Notes: generated by a model not told the origin, from the letters alone. A stretch of DNA of 64,000 nt from Symbiodinium kawagutii (GCA_009767595.1 VSDK01012768.1:116485-180484), one strand, 5' to 3'; counted from the stretch's first letter, positions 35,422 to 46,467 are shown. Numbers and translations are program-made.

Positions 35422-35463
35422 TTTTTTCCATCGCCATCGGGTTCAGCTGGGCTGAGGGCTCAA
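35422..35463 (-). repeat. Short poly-A-tailed repeat, copy 4
   Basis: Minus strand: GAGCCCTCAGCCCAGCTGAA, then CCCGATGGCGATGGAAAAAA. It lies 19 kb from copies 2 and 3. Confidence 0.6.
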
Positions 35464-35676
35464 TTGTAGCTTGGTAATGCATTAATTGCAGTTAATCATG
35501 GATTAATGGTGAACCATTCTCAATACATGATCAATTGTAATTAATCACTGGCAACGGGGTAAAGGATTATTCATCGGTGATAGTTAGCTAAGTCGATAGG
35601 CTTAAATCCAACCAACATTTGCGCTGATCACTTTGGAGCGACCACCGCGCCATGCCAAGACGTTCATAAGTCTCAC

Positions 35677-35713
35677 CAGCACCTGCCGCGACGAAGTCGC
35701 ACATGTGAGGGCA
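35677..35713 (-). CDS. 37-nt microexon candidate
   Basis: Between CCTTTCAG and a GTGAGA donor the minus strand reads CPHMCDFVAAGA, phase 0 in and 1 out. Both splice signals are good, but the exon is short and its partners were not found. Confidence 0.35.
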
Positions 35714-35819
35714 CTGAAAGGTTGATCAGCGGCCCGAAAAAAAAAAAAAAACAAAAACACTAGGACCACTCATCAATAAGTACCACATCCATGGATTGGG
35801 GACAAACCTTGGAATACAT

Positions 35820-36140
35820 ATATGCATACATCAATAAAAATATATATAGAAATATACATATACATATATATATATATTTACATTGAATATTTATATATAT
35901 ATATATAAATATATATGTAAGTAATTATATCTATTTACAGGAGTACATATAGAAAATAAAAAAAAAATAAATAAACGTACGCAAATATGTCTATATCAAA
36001 AATTACATTTGTTTGTTTGGAAAATTTGATCTTTGCTTTTAAACATAGATGTATACACATATATTATTGTTATTTGCAATATGTGTGAGTAAAAATGCAC
36101 ATGCACACACACATATACATATATATATATATATAAATAC
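35820..36140. repeat. AT-rich tract with TATA microsatellites
   Basis: Runs of TATA at 35863-35880, 35892-35915 and 36116-36137, separated by ACATA/AAATA words. No gene. Confidence 0.6.
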
Positions 36141-36264
36141 ATATTTATCAAAATCAAAAGAAGTATCCAAAGCATTGGATATTTATGCTACTTGTAAGTA
36201 CTATGTATGCAAACGATAATCATGTGAAATCACGACATGGGAAAATGCAGGAAGATCAAGCATG

Positions 36265-36381
36265 TCAGATACGCCTTAGCCAGAATCGGAACATCAAATG
36301 TGTCCCACTCATGTCGCATCTGCCAACATCAAATGCAAGGCAAGCATCGACGTGTTCTTCAGGAAACAGCTCTGAACCAGT
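36265..36381 (-). CDS. Terminal-type exon, unknown
   Basis: After a CACTAAAG acceptor the minus strand reads TGSELFPEEHVDACLAFDVG, then RCDMSGTHLMFRFWLRRI to TGA, 39 codons in phase 0. A hairpin element (36399-36502) lies immediately upstream, so it fills the end of the preceding intron. Confidence 0.5.
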   Translation of the reverse strand, partial: TGSELFPEEHVDACLAFDVGRCDMSGTHLMFRFWLRRI

Positions 36382-36398
36382 CTTTAGTGATTTGGCAG

Positions 36399-36502
36399 TG
36401 GGTCAAAACCCCGTACCCCTGGTTCCCCTACCATTGGCCATTGTTTCCCTTATTATTGGTGGTCATCATCCCCTATTATTGGTTGGTTAATATTGACCCA
36501 TA
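36399..36502. mobile_element. Mini-element with GGGTCAA...TTGACCC ends
   Basis: GGGTCAAAACCCCGTACCCC at the left, AATATTGACCC at the right. A second copy at 59461-59560 shares both ends and the outside word ATAGCCAT. Confidence 0.55.
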
Positions 36503-36665
36503 GCCATTTCAACATCCACTGACCATCATCATCGAACACATATCCACCTGGCAGCCTGTTGTGCTGCAAAGCTTCTCACACTGAAAACGGTTCAGGCGGA
36601 GACTGGGTGAGTATTCTGCCTCGGACCGTGGGAGCTAGGCGTCACCACGCTCAATGCCTAACTCG

Positions 36666-36747
36666 TCTGGTTGGTGGTTTCAACCCCTGTGAAAAATCTC
36701 ACTTAATCATGACTAGGGAAAATAAATAATGTTCAAAACCACCCAGC
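36666..36747. mobile_element. Hairpin mini-element (family 2)
   Basis: CTGGTTGGTGGTTTCAACCC at the left and GTTCAAAACCACCCAG at the right; the inner GTGAAAAATC word is shared with the 30994 and 56077 copies. 82 bp. Confidence 0.65.
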
Positions 36748-37209
36748 AGTAATGGTAAATCTATGCTCACTGATGGCTCATGATCATGATTGTGATGGTG
36801 CTACAAAAATTAATAAAGGGTGGCCAGCAGTTCTAGGGGTCCATGGAAGGGATTCGCAAACAATTGATTTGATTAATTATTGCGCTTCAAGTGACCCCAG
36901 CCATGACATGAAGTATGATCGATGTTGTGGAAAAATGTGACCTTTTTTCGGCACGCACGCAAACATGTTTCAATGAAATACATATAAAGATATAAATGAT
37001 ACATTGAAATATATATATATATATCTTTGTGTAAGGGCACGTGCATTCTGACACGCGTGCTGAGATATACATAAACACATAAGTATAGAAATTTAAAACA
37101 ACACTTGTTTGTTCACATAAATAAATAAATAAATAAATATATATAGACTAGATATATATGTACATGTGTATGTATGTAAACAATTACAATGAAATCGCAA
37201 TTTTCTTGC

Positions 37210-38490
37210 ATATCATCTCACATGCTATGTGCGATATCTCGAAGCCTATGCCTGGCAGGGGCCGTGAAACCTGGGGAAAGCCCGCTGAAACGCGGCGATG
37301 GAGGGAATCTGAGTGCCTCGCCTGGGGGCAAGAACCCTACCCTCTGGTAGTCCCTAACCTGGCAATGGATGAAACCACCATATGTTATAGTGAAACCCTG
37401 GGAAACCAGCTATAAATGGTGGATTTTCCATTGCCAGGTTGGTTTGCCACAGGGTATAATCCCAAAAATCTCAGGAACCACCAGTACGAACACTCCTTGG
37501 TGGCGCTGGCTTTTAGATCCCTGCCTAAATCTAACTCCTAGTGGCCATATGGTAAATCAATCAATTCCCAGCCTAAAAAGCTAGGGTAGTAGCTACAATC
37601 CACCCAAACTCCCAAACAAACAAGTTGACCTGCAACAAGGTGAGAGCTGGATTCTTCATGACCTAAGGGTAATCCTTCCTCATGAACCCAATCGTGTTTG
37701 CGCAGTTACCTATCCAACACTTCCTGTTTGGTAGTCATGATTTTCGGGTGAAAACAACGAGTTTTTTGTGCACATTTCATTGTTGAGTGGATCTCCGCTC
37801 TCGGTAGAGGCTCTTTCTTTCATCCTTCAACCAAAGACTGGCCCTTTGACGCTGTCGACCTGGCCCTGGTCCTCCCATGGTCCAAGATGCAAATGTCCAC
37901 CAAGGATACCACGCCCTCAGGTTTCCGAGTTCCCTGTGGTATCACCAGCATTCCTTGGAGCTGCGGGACTAGGTGGGAGTAGCCGTGGCATACGGTTTCC
38001 CCCGGATGTAGGGCATCGCATTGTTGGGTGTGGACAAACAGACTTGCATCTACACATTCTGGATGAGGTTACCCTCCTTCGGTCAAAAGGGAATCCTTTT
38101 TTTGCATTGTTCGTTCTTGTTAGCGCCGGGTGGAAATCAAACGTATCATCGTGGTGGGAGCTATTGTAATTATCATATGTCATCTGAGCACGTAGCCTAA
38201 TCAACAGGTGTTCCTGACTCGGTCTCCATTCCCGTGCTACTTTTTGAGTGGGGTTACTTGTTTTCGAATGTCGCAGCTGTTTTTCGTATTGCAAAAGTAG
38301 TAGTCACATCGGTAAGTATACATTTCATTAAATTTCTAGACTCGGTTTGAACATATTTGGGAACTTGCTGGGTGAACAATTCATGAAACTCCCAATTCGT
38401 TCTTGAGGTGTTCCTGCCACGTTTTGCAAACCAAACTAAATCAAGCTTTTCTGTAGGTGAAGTATTTCGACCCAAAAAATATTTAGTCAT
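37210..38490 (-). CDS. Coding-like blocks of uncertain frame
   Basis: At 37335-37215 one minus frame reads FLPPGEALRFPPSPRFSGLS and a second is also open. At 37915-37830 there is GILGGHLHLGPWEDQGQVDS. At 38290-37917 a 125-codon frame includes RRRVTSSRMCRCKSVCPHPT. At 38490-38257 a 78-codon frame reads GRNTSRTNWEFHELFTQQVP. The plus strand is open over 37768-38169 as well. I list the region as probably transcribed from the minus strand, with unknown joins. A hairpin element built on CCATTGCCAGGTT lies at about 37335-37455. Confidence 0.35.
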
Positions 38491-38748
38491 CCCAAAATCA
38501 ACCAGCCGATCACATGAACATCATGAGTGGCATCATGGAAGTAGCCTGCTTGAAGTGAGCACGTTACCATCATCATCATCATCATCATCATCTGTCGTCA
38601 TCTTTCTTTCACATTATAGTTTCCAGTGTCATCGTTACCATCTTTCCGTACCATACGCATCCTGATGAGTACCACATCGCCCCGTACAGCTTGCGAGATG
38701 CACAAAGAATACATGTGCAACTTCCTTGTTGAACGATTCGTGAACTTC

Positions 38749-39084
38749 TCAACATAGGGCTACTCCTCTGCTACCATCTGGTTTCACCACTCCCTGTAGC
38801 TCTTTAGCTCCCCCTTTAAAGGGATTTAGTGATACCCCTGGCTCCTTAGCTCCCTGAGAATCACCAGCTAGTCTGTATGGCACAGCTCCAGCCCCATAGG
38901 TCCTCGGTTGTGGAGGCTCATGCCATTCCTCCAAGGCCCAAGGTTCTGTGGACCCGAGTCGTCGCAAACTTTTCCTTGGATCGGACATGCAAATGGCTAC
39001 ATGCAAGGGATCGTTAATGCGACTGCGACCGTAGATGCATTTGTTCAGGTTCAATTCTGGTGGTTCACAAGTAATACTGGACAA
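38749..39084 (-). CDS. Exon interrupted by a hairpin element, unknown
   Basis: After TTGTCCAG the minus strand reads TCEPPELNLNKCIYGRSRIN, then DPLHVAICMSDPRKSLRRLG and PWALEEWHEPPQPRTYGAGA. At 38867 a family-1 element begins (CTGGTGATTCTC). The frame stays open through its 90 bp and ends in TGA at 38749. If the element is spliced out from its own GT to its own AG, the frame continues as YRLA-DGSRGVALC. The upstream part looks firmly coding; the family is unknown. Confidence 0.6.
   Translation of the reverse strand: MSSITCEPPELNLNKCIYGRSRINDPLHVAICMSDPRKSLRRLGSTEPWALEEWHEPPQPRTYGAGAVPYRLAGDSQGAKEPGVSLNPFKGGAKELQGVVKPDGSRGVALC
38778..38867. mobile_element. Hairpin mini-element (family 1) in a coding frame
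   Basis: CTGGTTTCACCACTCCCTGT at the left and CCTGAGAATCACCAG at the right, with AGCTCCCCCTTTAAAGGG inside. 90 bp, so in frame. The left flank CTACCAT is the same as at the 2658 copy. Confidence 0.65.
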
Positions 39085-39487
39085 TTAAAAATGGGTTGAT
39101 TGGAATGCCAAGTGCCATTCAACAAATATAAAATGCTTACTCATTGTCAATGCCCTTACTAGCCAGTTTCAGAATGATGGGATAAATCATCCCAGGTATG
39201 ATTGAACATCAGCACAAGAACTTGAAACCGTCAAACAAATATGTACACCGCCTTCAAGAAGAACACAAGACCTAAAAAGGGATAATAAGGGATATGCTCA
39301 AGCTACTCAGTTCAAAGAATTTCTCGCTGCGATCTCAACACCTGGATGTTGCCGTCGATGAAGGATGGGTAATTTTCCTTTAAGCAAAGCTAACTGTAAC
39401 ATTCAACACTTTTAACATGTTTTAACCATCATTTAAACATCAAACATCAGCTCAGCGACCCCTTTAGGCATAGCATAATTCCTATAC

Positions 39488-39724
39488 CTTTGCGAAACAT
39501 CCAAGCATCATGAACCACCATGAACCATCCACCATGACCAAAGCATAGCCCCTCCCAGTTGCAAGTCGCAGCCTTGCCATCCAGGGCTCTATCACTTGAC
39601 TCAGTGGTGAGTCTGAACTCACAGAAATGATAGGAGCACGAGTGTGGCTGAAGCGCTTATCAGGCTTCCGGCTATCTCCAACCTCCCAGGTGCATGGAGA
39701 GACTCCAATTTGACATTGACACAT
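39488..39724 (-). CDS. Exon starting with ATG, unknown
   Basis: A 237-nt block starts at ATG 39724 and ends TTCGCAAAG before GTATAG, phase 0. It reads MCQCQIGVSPCTWEVGDSRK, then RAPIISVSSDSPLSQVIEPW and GRGYALVMVDGSWWFMMLGC. No acceptor is near the ATG, so it may be a first exon. The following exon could be 39084-38868, but the phases differ, so one is missing between. No family recognised. Confidence 0.6.
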
Positions 39725-39739
39725 GGAGTTTGTTGCGGG

Positions 39740-41160
39740 ATGGTTTTCCGGTCGGATGGTGAGTTGGTGGGCGAGTGGCTTGGGGATTGGTGAGTCGATG
39801 ATTCCAGTTTACTTCAGGGCCATCCCATTTATGCAGGAAATGTCGTGCAAGTTCAAACCGATGTCAACGTGAGCGCGTCAACCATTTGTCAAGCTGCTGA
39901 TACGTAACCAAGCAGGAAAGCAAACCACAAACTCAGGAATTCCGGACCATACAACTTATTCCTTGCCTGAGGCTCCTACGAATGTTGTATGGGCAAGCAG
40001 AGCAGCAACGCAACCAGCTAGCAGCTAGCATTTGGGGAGGTTTACTTCGCAGCTAAGTTGCTTTCTGATTTGGCAATATAAACAGCTAAACCAACTAAAT
40101 ATGAGGGCGGCCTCTTATCGGGCAAAGGATCTTGGGTACTGCGGGTAAGGTGATGGTCTAGCCACAAAGCTGCACAGGAAAGGGACCTTGACAAAACCAT
40201 GCCACTGGTAAGCTTGGGGCAAGTTGCACAACAAACAACTTTTATTTAACTACTGTAACATTTGGATGTGGAACACCATGAAAACCAAAACATCGAGCAA
40301 GTATAATCTTTTCGACATGTATGTTAGTTTACCTTGTAGTTCATGATGGTCAATGATAGGTCAGAATGACTAGTAAGAGTGGTTCCTGATGCGTCGCAAG
40401 GTCCAATGATGGTTTGCCATGGCTCAGAATGGTCAATCCAACAATCTGCAACAACTGCGGAACATACCATGCACACCTCCAGGAATCAAAACAACATATA
40501 TACATCAATCAATCAAGAACCACTAAAAAAAAACTCAACCAGGAAAAATAGTTCATCAAGAACCCCTAAAAAAATGATTTCAAGACGTTTCCAAAGGGAA
40601 TCGAATTCCCAGGGTTTCTGGCGATCAATCACCACTTGTCTTTACCACAACATCCTTGAATGATTAGCATCGATCAACGTCCAAGGAGCGAAAAAGACCA
40701 CGTTGCGTTCCCTCAGTTCCTCATCAAAGCAATTCATCATTGAATCATTGGTGACTCGAGACCATGCAAAATGTTGCAAAAGGTTGAACAAGGCTTTTGG
40801 AATCTATGGAATCTGATTTACGTACATGGCTAGATTTGAGTGACGATGAGCCACTAGGTGAAGTAAATGACATCAAAAGAAAACACTCCAAATGCACACT
40901 TTCCGCAATCCACAGAAGATGCCCCTGTTGCTAGTTTCGTGCTTGAATCAAACCAGTCTCCCGCTCTCTCTTTCTCTCTCTCTCTCTCTCCATCGCCGTC
41001 TCTGTCGAGGCTGCCGGTGGCAGGGGCGAGAAAGCGACTCCGCGTTAGCCGCAAAAAAAAAAAAAAAACAGTGCGCTGGCTTTTTTCCTGTTAATTCAAA
41101 ACTGGAAGCATCAAAAAGTCACGGTCAAAAAATCACCAACAAATCGTATCCCAAGTGATG
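39740..41160. other. Mostly non-coding
   Basis: A TC microsatellite at 40963-40990 and an A-run at 41054-41070. A minus frame at 41050-40860 (AGDWFDSSTKLATGASSVDC) could be coding but includes the microsatellite. Nothing else was found. Confidence 0.35.
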
Positions 41161-41162
41161 GT

Positions 41163-41356
41163 CATGGATGGTTGGCAAAAATGATGTTCACTTTCCACTT
41201 TGGTTGGCAAACGACGCTGAAATTCATGATCTGCTGCTGTTCGTTCCCCCGCCCGCCAGGGCGGACAGCAAACTGAAACAGCCGAACAGCCAGTCCTTTG
41301 GCTTCATGCCGTTCAATCATCTTCGCCAAGGCCGTTGTGGGTTTGTCGCAATTTGC
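41163..41356 (-). CDS. Exon, unknown protein
   Basis: After TGATCTAG the minus strand reads ANCDKPTTALAKMIERHEAK, then GLAVRLFQFAVRPGGRGNEQ and QQIMNFSVVCQP, open to a TGA at 41163; a GT donor near 41200 is more likely the true end. Clear coding composition. It may be the next gene downstream of the CBS-motif gene, or an exon of it. Confidence 0.6.
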
Positions 41357-41869
41357 CTAGATCATAAAAATCATCAAATATCATGGATTCATGTCAAGTA
41401 AGGATTAATGACCCCCCCACCCTTGATCAACCCCCTCTGGATCCCTAGGTTTTGGTACAATTAGTTTTTAGATGAACTTTAATTCGTTCCCTTATTAGTT
41501 TGGTTATATAGTTCTCATGACTAGCGGGCTCACTAGAAATTGTTGAGGTTCTCATAGTTGGCCAATGCGTCCAAAGCTCTCCCCATCCTGACCTGGAGAT
41601 GGATCCTGACCCTCAATCCCCATGGTTCTCATTATATCAATTTCTCATCTCATCTCTCGAGAGATCTTATCGTTACCGACCTGGGGTCGGTTAACTAGGG
41701 GTATGGTCAGACCTTGTTGACCTTGTTCACCTTGTCGAGGGGGGTATTAATGCGGGGTTGCATTTAATTACTATCAATCAATTAGTCATCATCATCAAGC
41801 ACAAAGCATGATTAACCATCTGCCCGTGGTTAACCTTCCACTATTTTTTTCCAGCAGCACAAACGCTCA

Positions 41870-42974
41870 TCACGCTGACTTAGCTGCAAAACCCAGATTC
41901 CGAGAGAATCGCAGCTTTGTCGTGACCGTGCCCTGGATTTGCATGAGCTGTTCGAGTGCTGTGAAACGCTTCCAGTCGGCCCTATGGATAAGGTATAAGG
42001 ATGGATAGGGTATGTCATCGTATGTCAGGGCAGTTGTAAGTGCCCTCTTACCACACCATGTGCGGTACTTTGTGCCGTCAGCATGTAACATATCTAAAGT
42101 TGATGTTCACAGTATGTTTGCAACATTTTGTAACTACGGTATGACCTGCCACGTGCATTGCCCTTTGTTGTCCACAATCGACCGAGGGTGAGATCGACCA
42201 AGGGTGGCACTGGGATCAGGTAGCGAGTCATGGCATCACCCCTGCCATCACGTTTCCAATTCCTTCAGCCATCGGTACCACCTCGCTGGCCTCTTGTGAA
42301 GCACCTGCTTCCACCTTCAGTGAAACACCATGGACCGGGCGGCCCCCTCCGGCCTAGGGTCATCACCAGATCTGTAGCTGACACCACTGTGATGGCATTC
42401 CCACTTTCATCGGTGATCGTGAGACTGGACACGCCTGCGCGGTTAGCACAGCAAAGCAATAGCAAATGATCAGAATGATAAAGAATTCATGTGAAATGAT
42501 GATCTTATATGTCTGAAGATATTGATTCAATTAACTTATTTGTTCCCGCTTGATCCCGCTTGAACGCAGGTCATGCGAAAAATGCTGATCGAAAAGCATC
42601 ACATGAGCTGAACATATTCATCTCATGTATACGAGGTAGATAGAGGCAGAAACAATAGTAATTATTAGTAATTCACAATAATAACCATCATTCAACATAA
42701 TTGAGAAGTGATGATGGTCAGTGGGAGCTTGTCAGCAAACACTATCAGCTTCATGATTACTAAACAGGCATGTAAGTAATTATCAATTTAGCATCAGTAT
42801 TGAAAAAAGAAATATGCAACATAACCAACTCAACCCATCAAGCATTGTTGAAGAGCAACATGGACATCAGCACCAATCAAATCCAACACCGGGGCATTGC
42901 GTGGGGTCGGCGCAATTGGCGGCAGTTGGGCGACTTGTGTGAACGTTTTGAAGCCCGTCACCATGTTACTTTTG
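41870..42974 (-). CDS. CBS-motif protein, last three exons
   Basis: Three exons keep phase: 42974-42835, 42434-42282 and 42093-41870. Exon one (SNMVTGFKTFTQVAQLPPIA, then VLDLIGADVHVALQQCLM) ends at ATGG before GTTGAG. Exon two starts GVSSLTITDESGNAITVVSA, then TDLVMTLG. Together ALQQCLMGGVSSLTITDESG followed by NAITVVSATDLV has the helix-strand-strand form of a CBS motif, with the Ser/Thr-x-x-Asp at its end, as in AMPK-gamma (SNF4) type adenine-nucleotide sensors. Exon three reads YDDIPYPSLYLIHRADWKRF, then FAAKSA and TGA. The exon at 43514-43397 may lie upstream, but its phase does not match directly. The CBS call is by pattern only. Confidence 0.6.
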
Positions 42975-43396
42975 CTAATAGCAAAGGTCTAACAATCAAA
43001 ACCATCCATCATCACCAAGCCAGTAAGAACCATCAACAATCTTGCTTGAGAATCGGTGTATCAGCAGCCACGGTCAACAGCTATATAATTGAATCATTAC
43101 TATCAAGATGGTGTCTCGATGATTGAATCGATTGCACGTCAAAAACCAACCGCCCAACAAGAAAACATTGACCCAATGCTACCAGTAAAGCGAATGACCA
43201 GCGTTAAACATCTGAAAAGAAACATTGACCAATGGTACCAATTAATAATCTAGAATTGGCTCAACATTAAGAACATTAACCAAGCATTTTGATGTTAACT
43301 ATGTAACCCTGACAGGTTAATTAAACCAATTTTGAGGTTTAGATCTATGCTGGCGATGCTGACTAACCCTGACCAGCATAGATCTAACCATCGCCA

Positions 43397-43514
43397 TCAT
43401 CGACTCAGCGTCGCAGTCGCGGGCTGTGCATTCGCGCCTTGAGCCACCAGAGTTTGAAAGGCCGTCAGGGCCTCAGAGTCCCAGCAGTGAAGCCAAGGAA
43501 TCGAAGCGATCGAC
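43397..43514 (-). CDS. Exon, unknown, possibly of the CBS-motif gene
   Basis: After ATCATAG the minus strand reads SIASIPWLHCWDSEALTAFQ, then TLVAQGANAQPATATLSR to a TGA. The helix DSEALTAFQTL would suit the start of a CBS pair. The donor is unclear. Confidence 0.45.
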
Positions 43515-43519
43515 CTATG

Positions 43520-44310
43520 ATCTTTGAGGTGAAGGATGGGAACTATCTATAGAATCTTGGAGGAAGTGAATAGTCCCATCAGGATGACCAATTTCGTAGT
43601 GATCCTCTATCAGGATCTATGGGTAGTGAATGATGTAAGTGATCAATCTAAAGGTAATATGCTTATGCTTAAGAACTAAGGTGTACCAGTCTCAAGTTCA
43701 TCTGAAAGTGATTGAAGTATAGTTTTGTGTATCGTTGGCTACCCTGGTGGCTAAGTTCACTAGCTGGGGGTCACACCTGAACTGGGTGGGCTGTAGCCTG
43801 ATGCCGAAAGAGATTTATGTATGATTGATCACCGTTGCTGCCCCATGCTGCGAATCAACCATTGCTGTCCAATAATCATGGCTACTGCGATCAATACTGG
43901 CAAAAGAATAGTTCAACGTCAACAATAGGTGAATATTAATCACAGCCGATGCTGAACACAGCTTCACGCAACATGTTGAGATTCGTTGCTCTTGTGCTCA
44001 AGGTCGGATTGCATCATTAACCAAGTAGGACATGACAATCTGGAGCGTCTCACCAATAAGTGCAAGATGACTCCACCAATTGGCAAGGTATAAAGTACCA
44101 GCTAACGAATGATTGATCATCCATTACCATCCGAACTGTGGCAATGGATGGAGCTGGTTTCTGTGAGGGATTCCCAAACTAGGGGTCCCCCAAATCATCC
44201 TGTGTCAGTCATTCTTAGTGAAAGACCATCCATTTTTGAGTCCTCCTATTTTGAGAAATGTTGAGTTATGGAGGTTGGATCCATACATTTTGGTGATCCT
44301 CCATTTTTAT
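43520..44310. other. Non-coding with a worn hairpin element
   Basis: No exon. A degenerate GGGTACCCC-family copy lies at about 44166-44300 (GGATTCCCAAACTAGGGGTC left, AGTCCTCCTATTTTGAGAAA right). Confidence 0.4.
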
Positions 44311-44317
44311 TGGGTCC

Positions 44318-44500
44318 TCAACCACCATGTGACTTCTGATGTGACTTCCCCCAGCCAACATCTGGCAGCCGAGGTGCGGTGGCCTGGTCGTCAATGGTGA
44401 TCACACCATCTGTACACACGTCCTGTGTCGCCAAGGGGCACCAAGGGGTTGACCTCCCTCGCCGACCAGGGGGGTCGTAGCGGGGCCCTGGGGCCCCGGG
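44318..44500 (-). CDS. Coding block, unknown
   Basis: The minus strand reads PLATQDVCTDGVITIDDQAT, then APRLPDVGWGKSHQKSH. The upstream part (44587-44500) is open too (ITPSLALLRILAAGALLPGA) but more low-complexity. GC content is high. Boundaries are not set. Confidence 0.45.
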   Translation of the reverse strand, partial: PGAPGPRYDPPGRRGRSTPWCPLATQDVCTDGVITIDDQATAPRLPDVGWGKSHQKSHGG

Positions 44501-44587
44501 TAACAAGGCACCAGCCGCTAGGATCCGAAGCAGTGCTAATGATGGTGTAATGAGGAGAGAGAGGCGATCAGCAATGCTAGATGGCAT

Positions 44588-44706
44588 TAGATAGATAGAT
44601 GGATGGATGGATGGATGGATGGATGGATGGATGGATAGATGGATAGATGGATAGATGGATAGATGGATAGATGGATAGATGGATAGATGGATAGATGGAT
44701 AGATAG
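44588..44706. repeat. GATG/GATA tetranucleotide microsatellite
   Basis: (GATG)n followed by (GATAGATG)n, about 118 bp. Confidence 0.95.
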
Positions 44707-44725
44707 ACAGAGACAGCCCAATTGG

Positions 44726-45192
44726 TCACTGGACCGCTGCCACTGGACCTTTCCACCAGTTGGACTGTAGCTGATTGAGGAACCACTCCATACATGGAGG
44801 TATCTTCAAAGGCATGGACCCTGGGTAAAGCATTTCAGAAATGCGTGCCCCACACAGAAACAGGAGCGAAGCACTTGCTACCACGAACATCCACGAATGA
44901 TCGGCTGCCAAAGTTCTAGATAACCCCTTCATTGCTAAGAAAATACATGATAAACATGTACATTTATGAAAACCATTGGGTTTAATATGGGAAGCACCAG
45001 TGGCCATGAACGTTGAAACACCATCCGTGGCTCATATAGCACCCATTGGGTACCCATTGGGTACCTGGGTGCATCAGGACTCACCAGCGGCTACACCCAT
45101 CCCAAGCCTTGAAGACCCCCCGTGTCCAACGCTGCTCCTGAGCCACATAGGACGACATCAATGCCTGGCAACGTGGCTCAGCGCCAGGGTAA
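44726..45192 (-). CDS. Gene fragment with a membrane segment
   Basis: Exon 45192-45085 has perfect signals (ATCACAG; GTGAGT) and reads [20 protein letters not shown], then [15 protein letters not shown]. Exon 44934-44749 follows TTTTCTTAG and reads [20 protein letters not shown], then [20 protein letters not shown] and [16 protein letters not shown]; the frame stays open to TGA at 44726. [16 protein letters not shown] looks like a transmembrane helix. The two do not join directly in phase, so a small exon between is likely. Family unknown. Confidence 0.6.
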
Positions 45193-45529
45193 CTGTGATA
45201 TCTATCTATGGTTGGTAGCTGTTTACAGTAGCGGTTTTGCTGTTCAACACATTGATGATATTTCACAGTAGGGAGTTCCATCTATGCCTAATGGTTCCTA
45301 ATATTCATACTAATAGCTGTTAATTCTATGGGTAGTACCTGTTAGAAATCGCGGTTGTACAATGATATTTAGCAATATGGCTAATCATGCTTGATCACGA
45401 TGGTCAGTAGGAAAGTGCATCCGTAGATCACCTCCGCTTTCGTCCATAGCGGTGCAAAGCTGCTGATTTACCTTCAATCATAAGTAATTTATGTCCAGCG
45501 TCCCATCGATTTCATGAATAGCTATGGGA

Positions 45530-45665
45530 TGGATTCATGGGAAGCTGTGCACAAGCTGCTTCAGTCTTCGCGGTGGGGATTTGCTGAAACCTGGTCTCAA
45601 AACATGACCCACGTCAACAGTGCAAAAGCTGGTGCCACGCACCATGTGCTGTGCCTGGTATCTTT
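45530..45665 (-). CDS. Coding block, strand uncertain
   Basis: Minus frame: AQHMVRGTSFCTVDVGHVLR, then PGFSKSPPRRLKQLVHSFP. Plus frame over the same bases: EAVHKLLQSSRWGFAETWSQ. Both look like protein. I favour minus only because the neighbours are minus. Confidence 0.35.
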
Positions 45666-45736
45666 CTCCACTCAAAAGAAATCATCAATATGCAACCCTA
45701 GCAATTGACATAGTTTCAAATATATAGCTCAAGTCT

Positions 45737-45952
45737 TTAAGGTATCTTCATGCCGTAGGTTCCCCAGGGTTCATTTTGACGGTTGATCATCAGAACCAGT
45801 TGGACGGTCTTCAGAGTTTGGGTCTTTGGAACGGTGTCACCCATCAGCCGCCAGCAGTAAGCGATCCATTGGAGGAGAACAAACGTTGGTTTCAATAGTG
45901 ATGGATTACAGTTCACACCCAAGATTCGTGATGAAATCCAATAGTGATGCAT
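45737..45952 (-). CDS. 71-codon ORF, unknown protein
   Basis: The frame runs from ATG 45952 to TAA without an intron signal and has convincing codon use: MHHYWISSRILGVNCNPSLL, KPTFVLLQWIAYCWRLMGDT, then VPKTQTLKTVQLVLMINRQN and EPWGTYGMKIP. A stop lies just upstream in frame and no acceptor is seen, so it may be an intronless small gene. Equally, a non-AG acceptor may have been missed. Confidence 0.6.
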   Translation of the reverse strand: MHHYWISSRILGVNCNPSLLKPTFVLLQWIAYCWRLMGDTVPKTQTLKTVQLVLMINRQNEPWGTYGMKIP

Positions 45953-46331
45953 AATAACGGAATGTTATAAACAGATTAGCAATGACACTTCATAACCAAC
46001 ACATGATGATCAAGAATGGTATGTTATTGGGAGATCCACATCATCAACAGCCTCCAGTTTCGCATGGCAAAACATTTATGGCGAACGAGTCGTGGCTTCT
46101 TAACATAGATCTCCTATGCACCAGTCTTGGCCCTTATGACTCTCGTGAGTACTACTCAACCCTTTCCATTTCCAGCACTTTGTAGTTATTGTCAACCATA
46201 CCCGTATTCAATTAGTCAATATGATTCAAGAAGGTATGATTCAGTACTACTAACCCTCTCCATTGACCAGTCCTTTCCTTTATTCAACTAGTCAAAATAA
46301 TTCAAGAAGGTATGATTCACACTAGCAGTCA

Positions 46332-46467
46332 CTAGCAACCATCAACCCAAACATTTTGGGGTTCAAACGGCTTAGCATCATGACGTGGCGCAAACGCCTC
46401 AAACTCTTTGGCTTTGCTGTGCAAAAACATGATCACCTCATTGCCGTAGGGCATCACTGCATATGAG
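46332..46467 (-). CDS. Terminal exon, unknown
   Basis: After TTCCAACAG the minus strand reads SSYAVMPYGNEVIMFLHSKA, then KEFEAFAPRHDAKPFEPQNV and WVDGC to TAG. Good coding composition next to a microsatellite. Confidence 0.6.

Noticed and set aside
37768-38169. 133-codon plus ORF
   Set aside because: Protein-like in part (HRIVGCGQTDLHLHILDEV), but the minus strand is equally open and fits the direction of all neighbours; kept only as an uncertain minus region.
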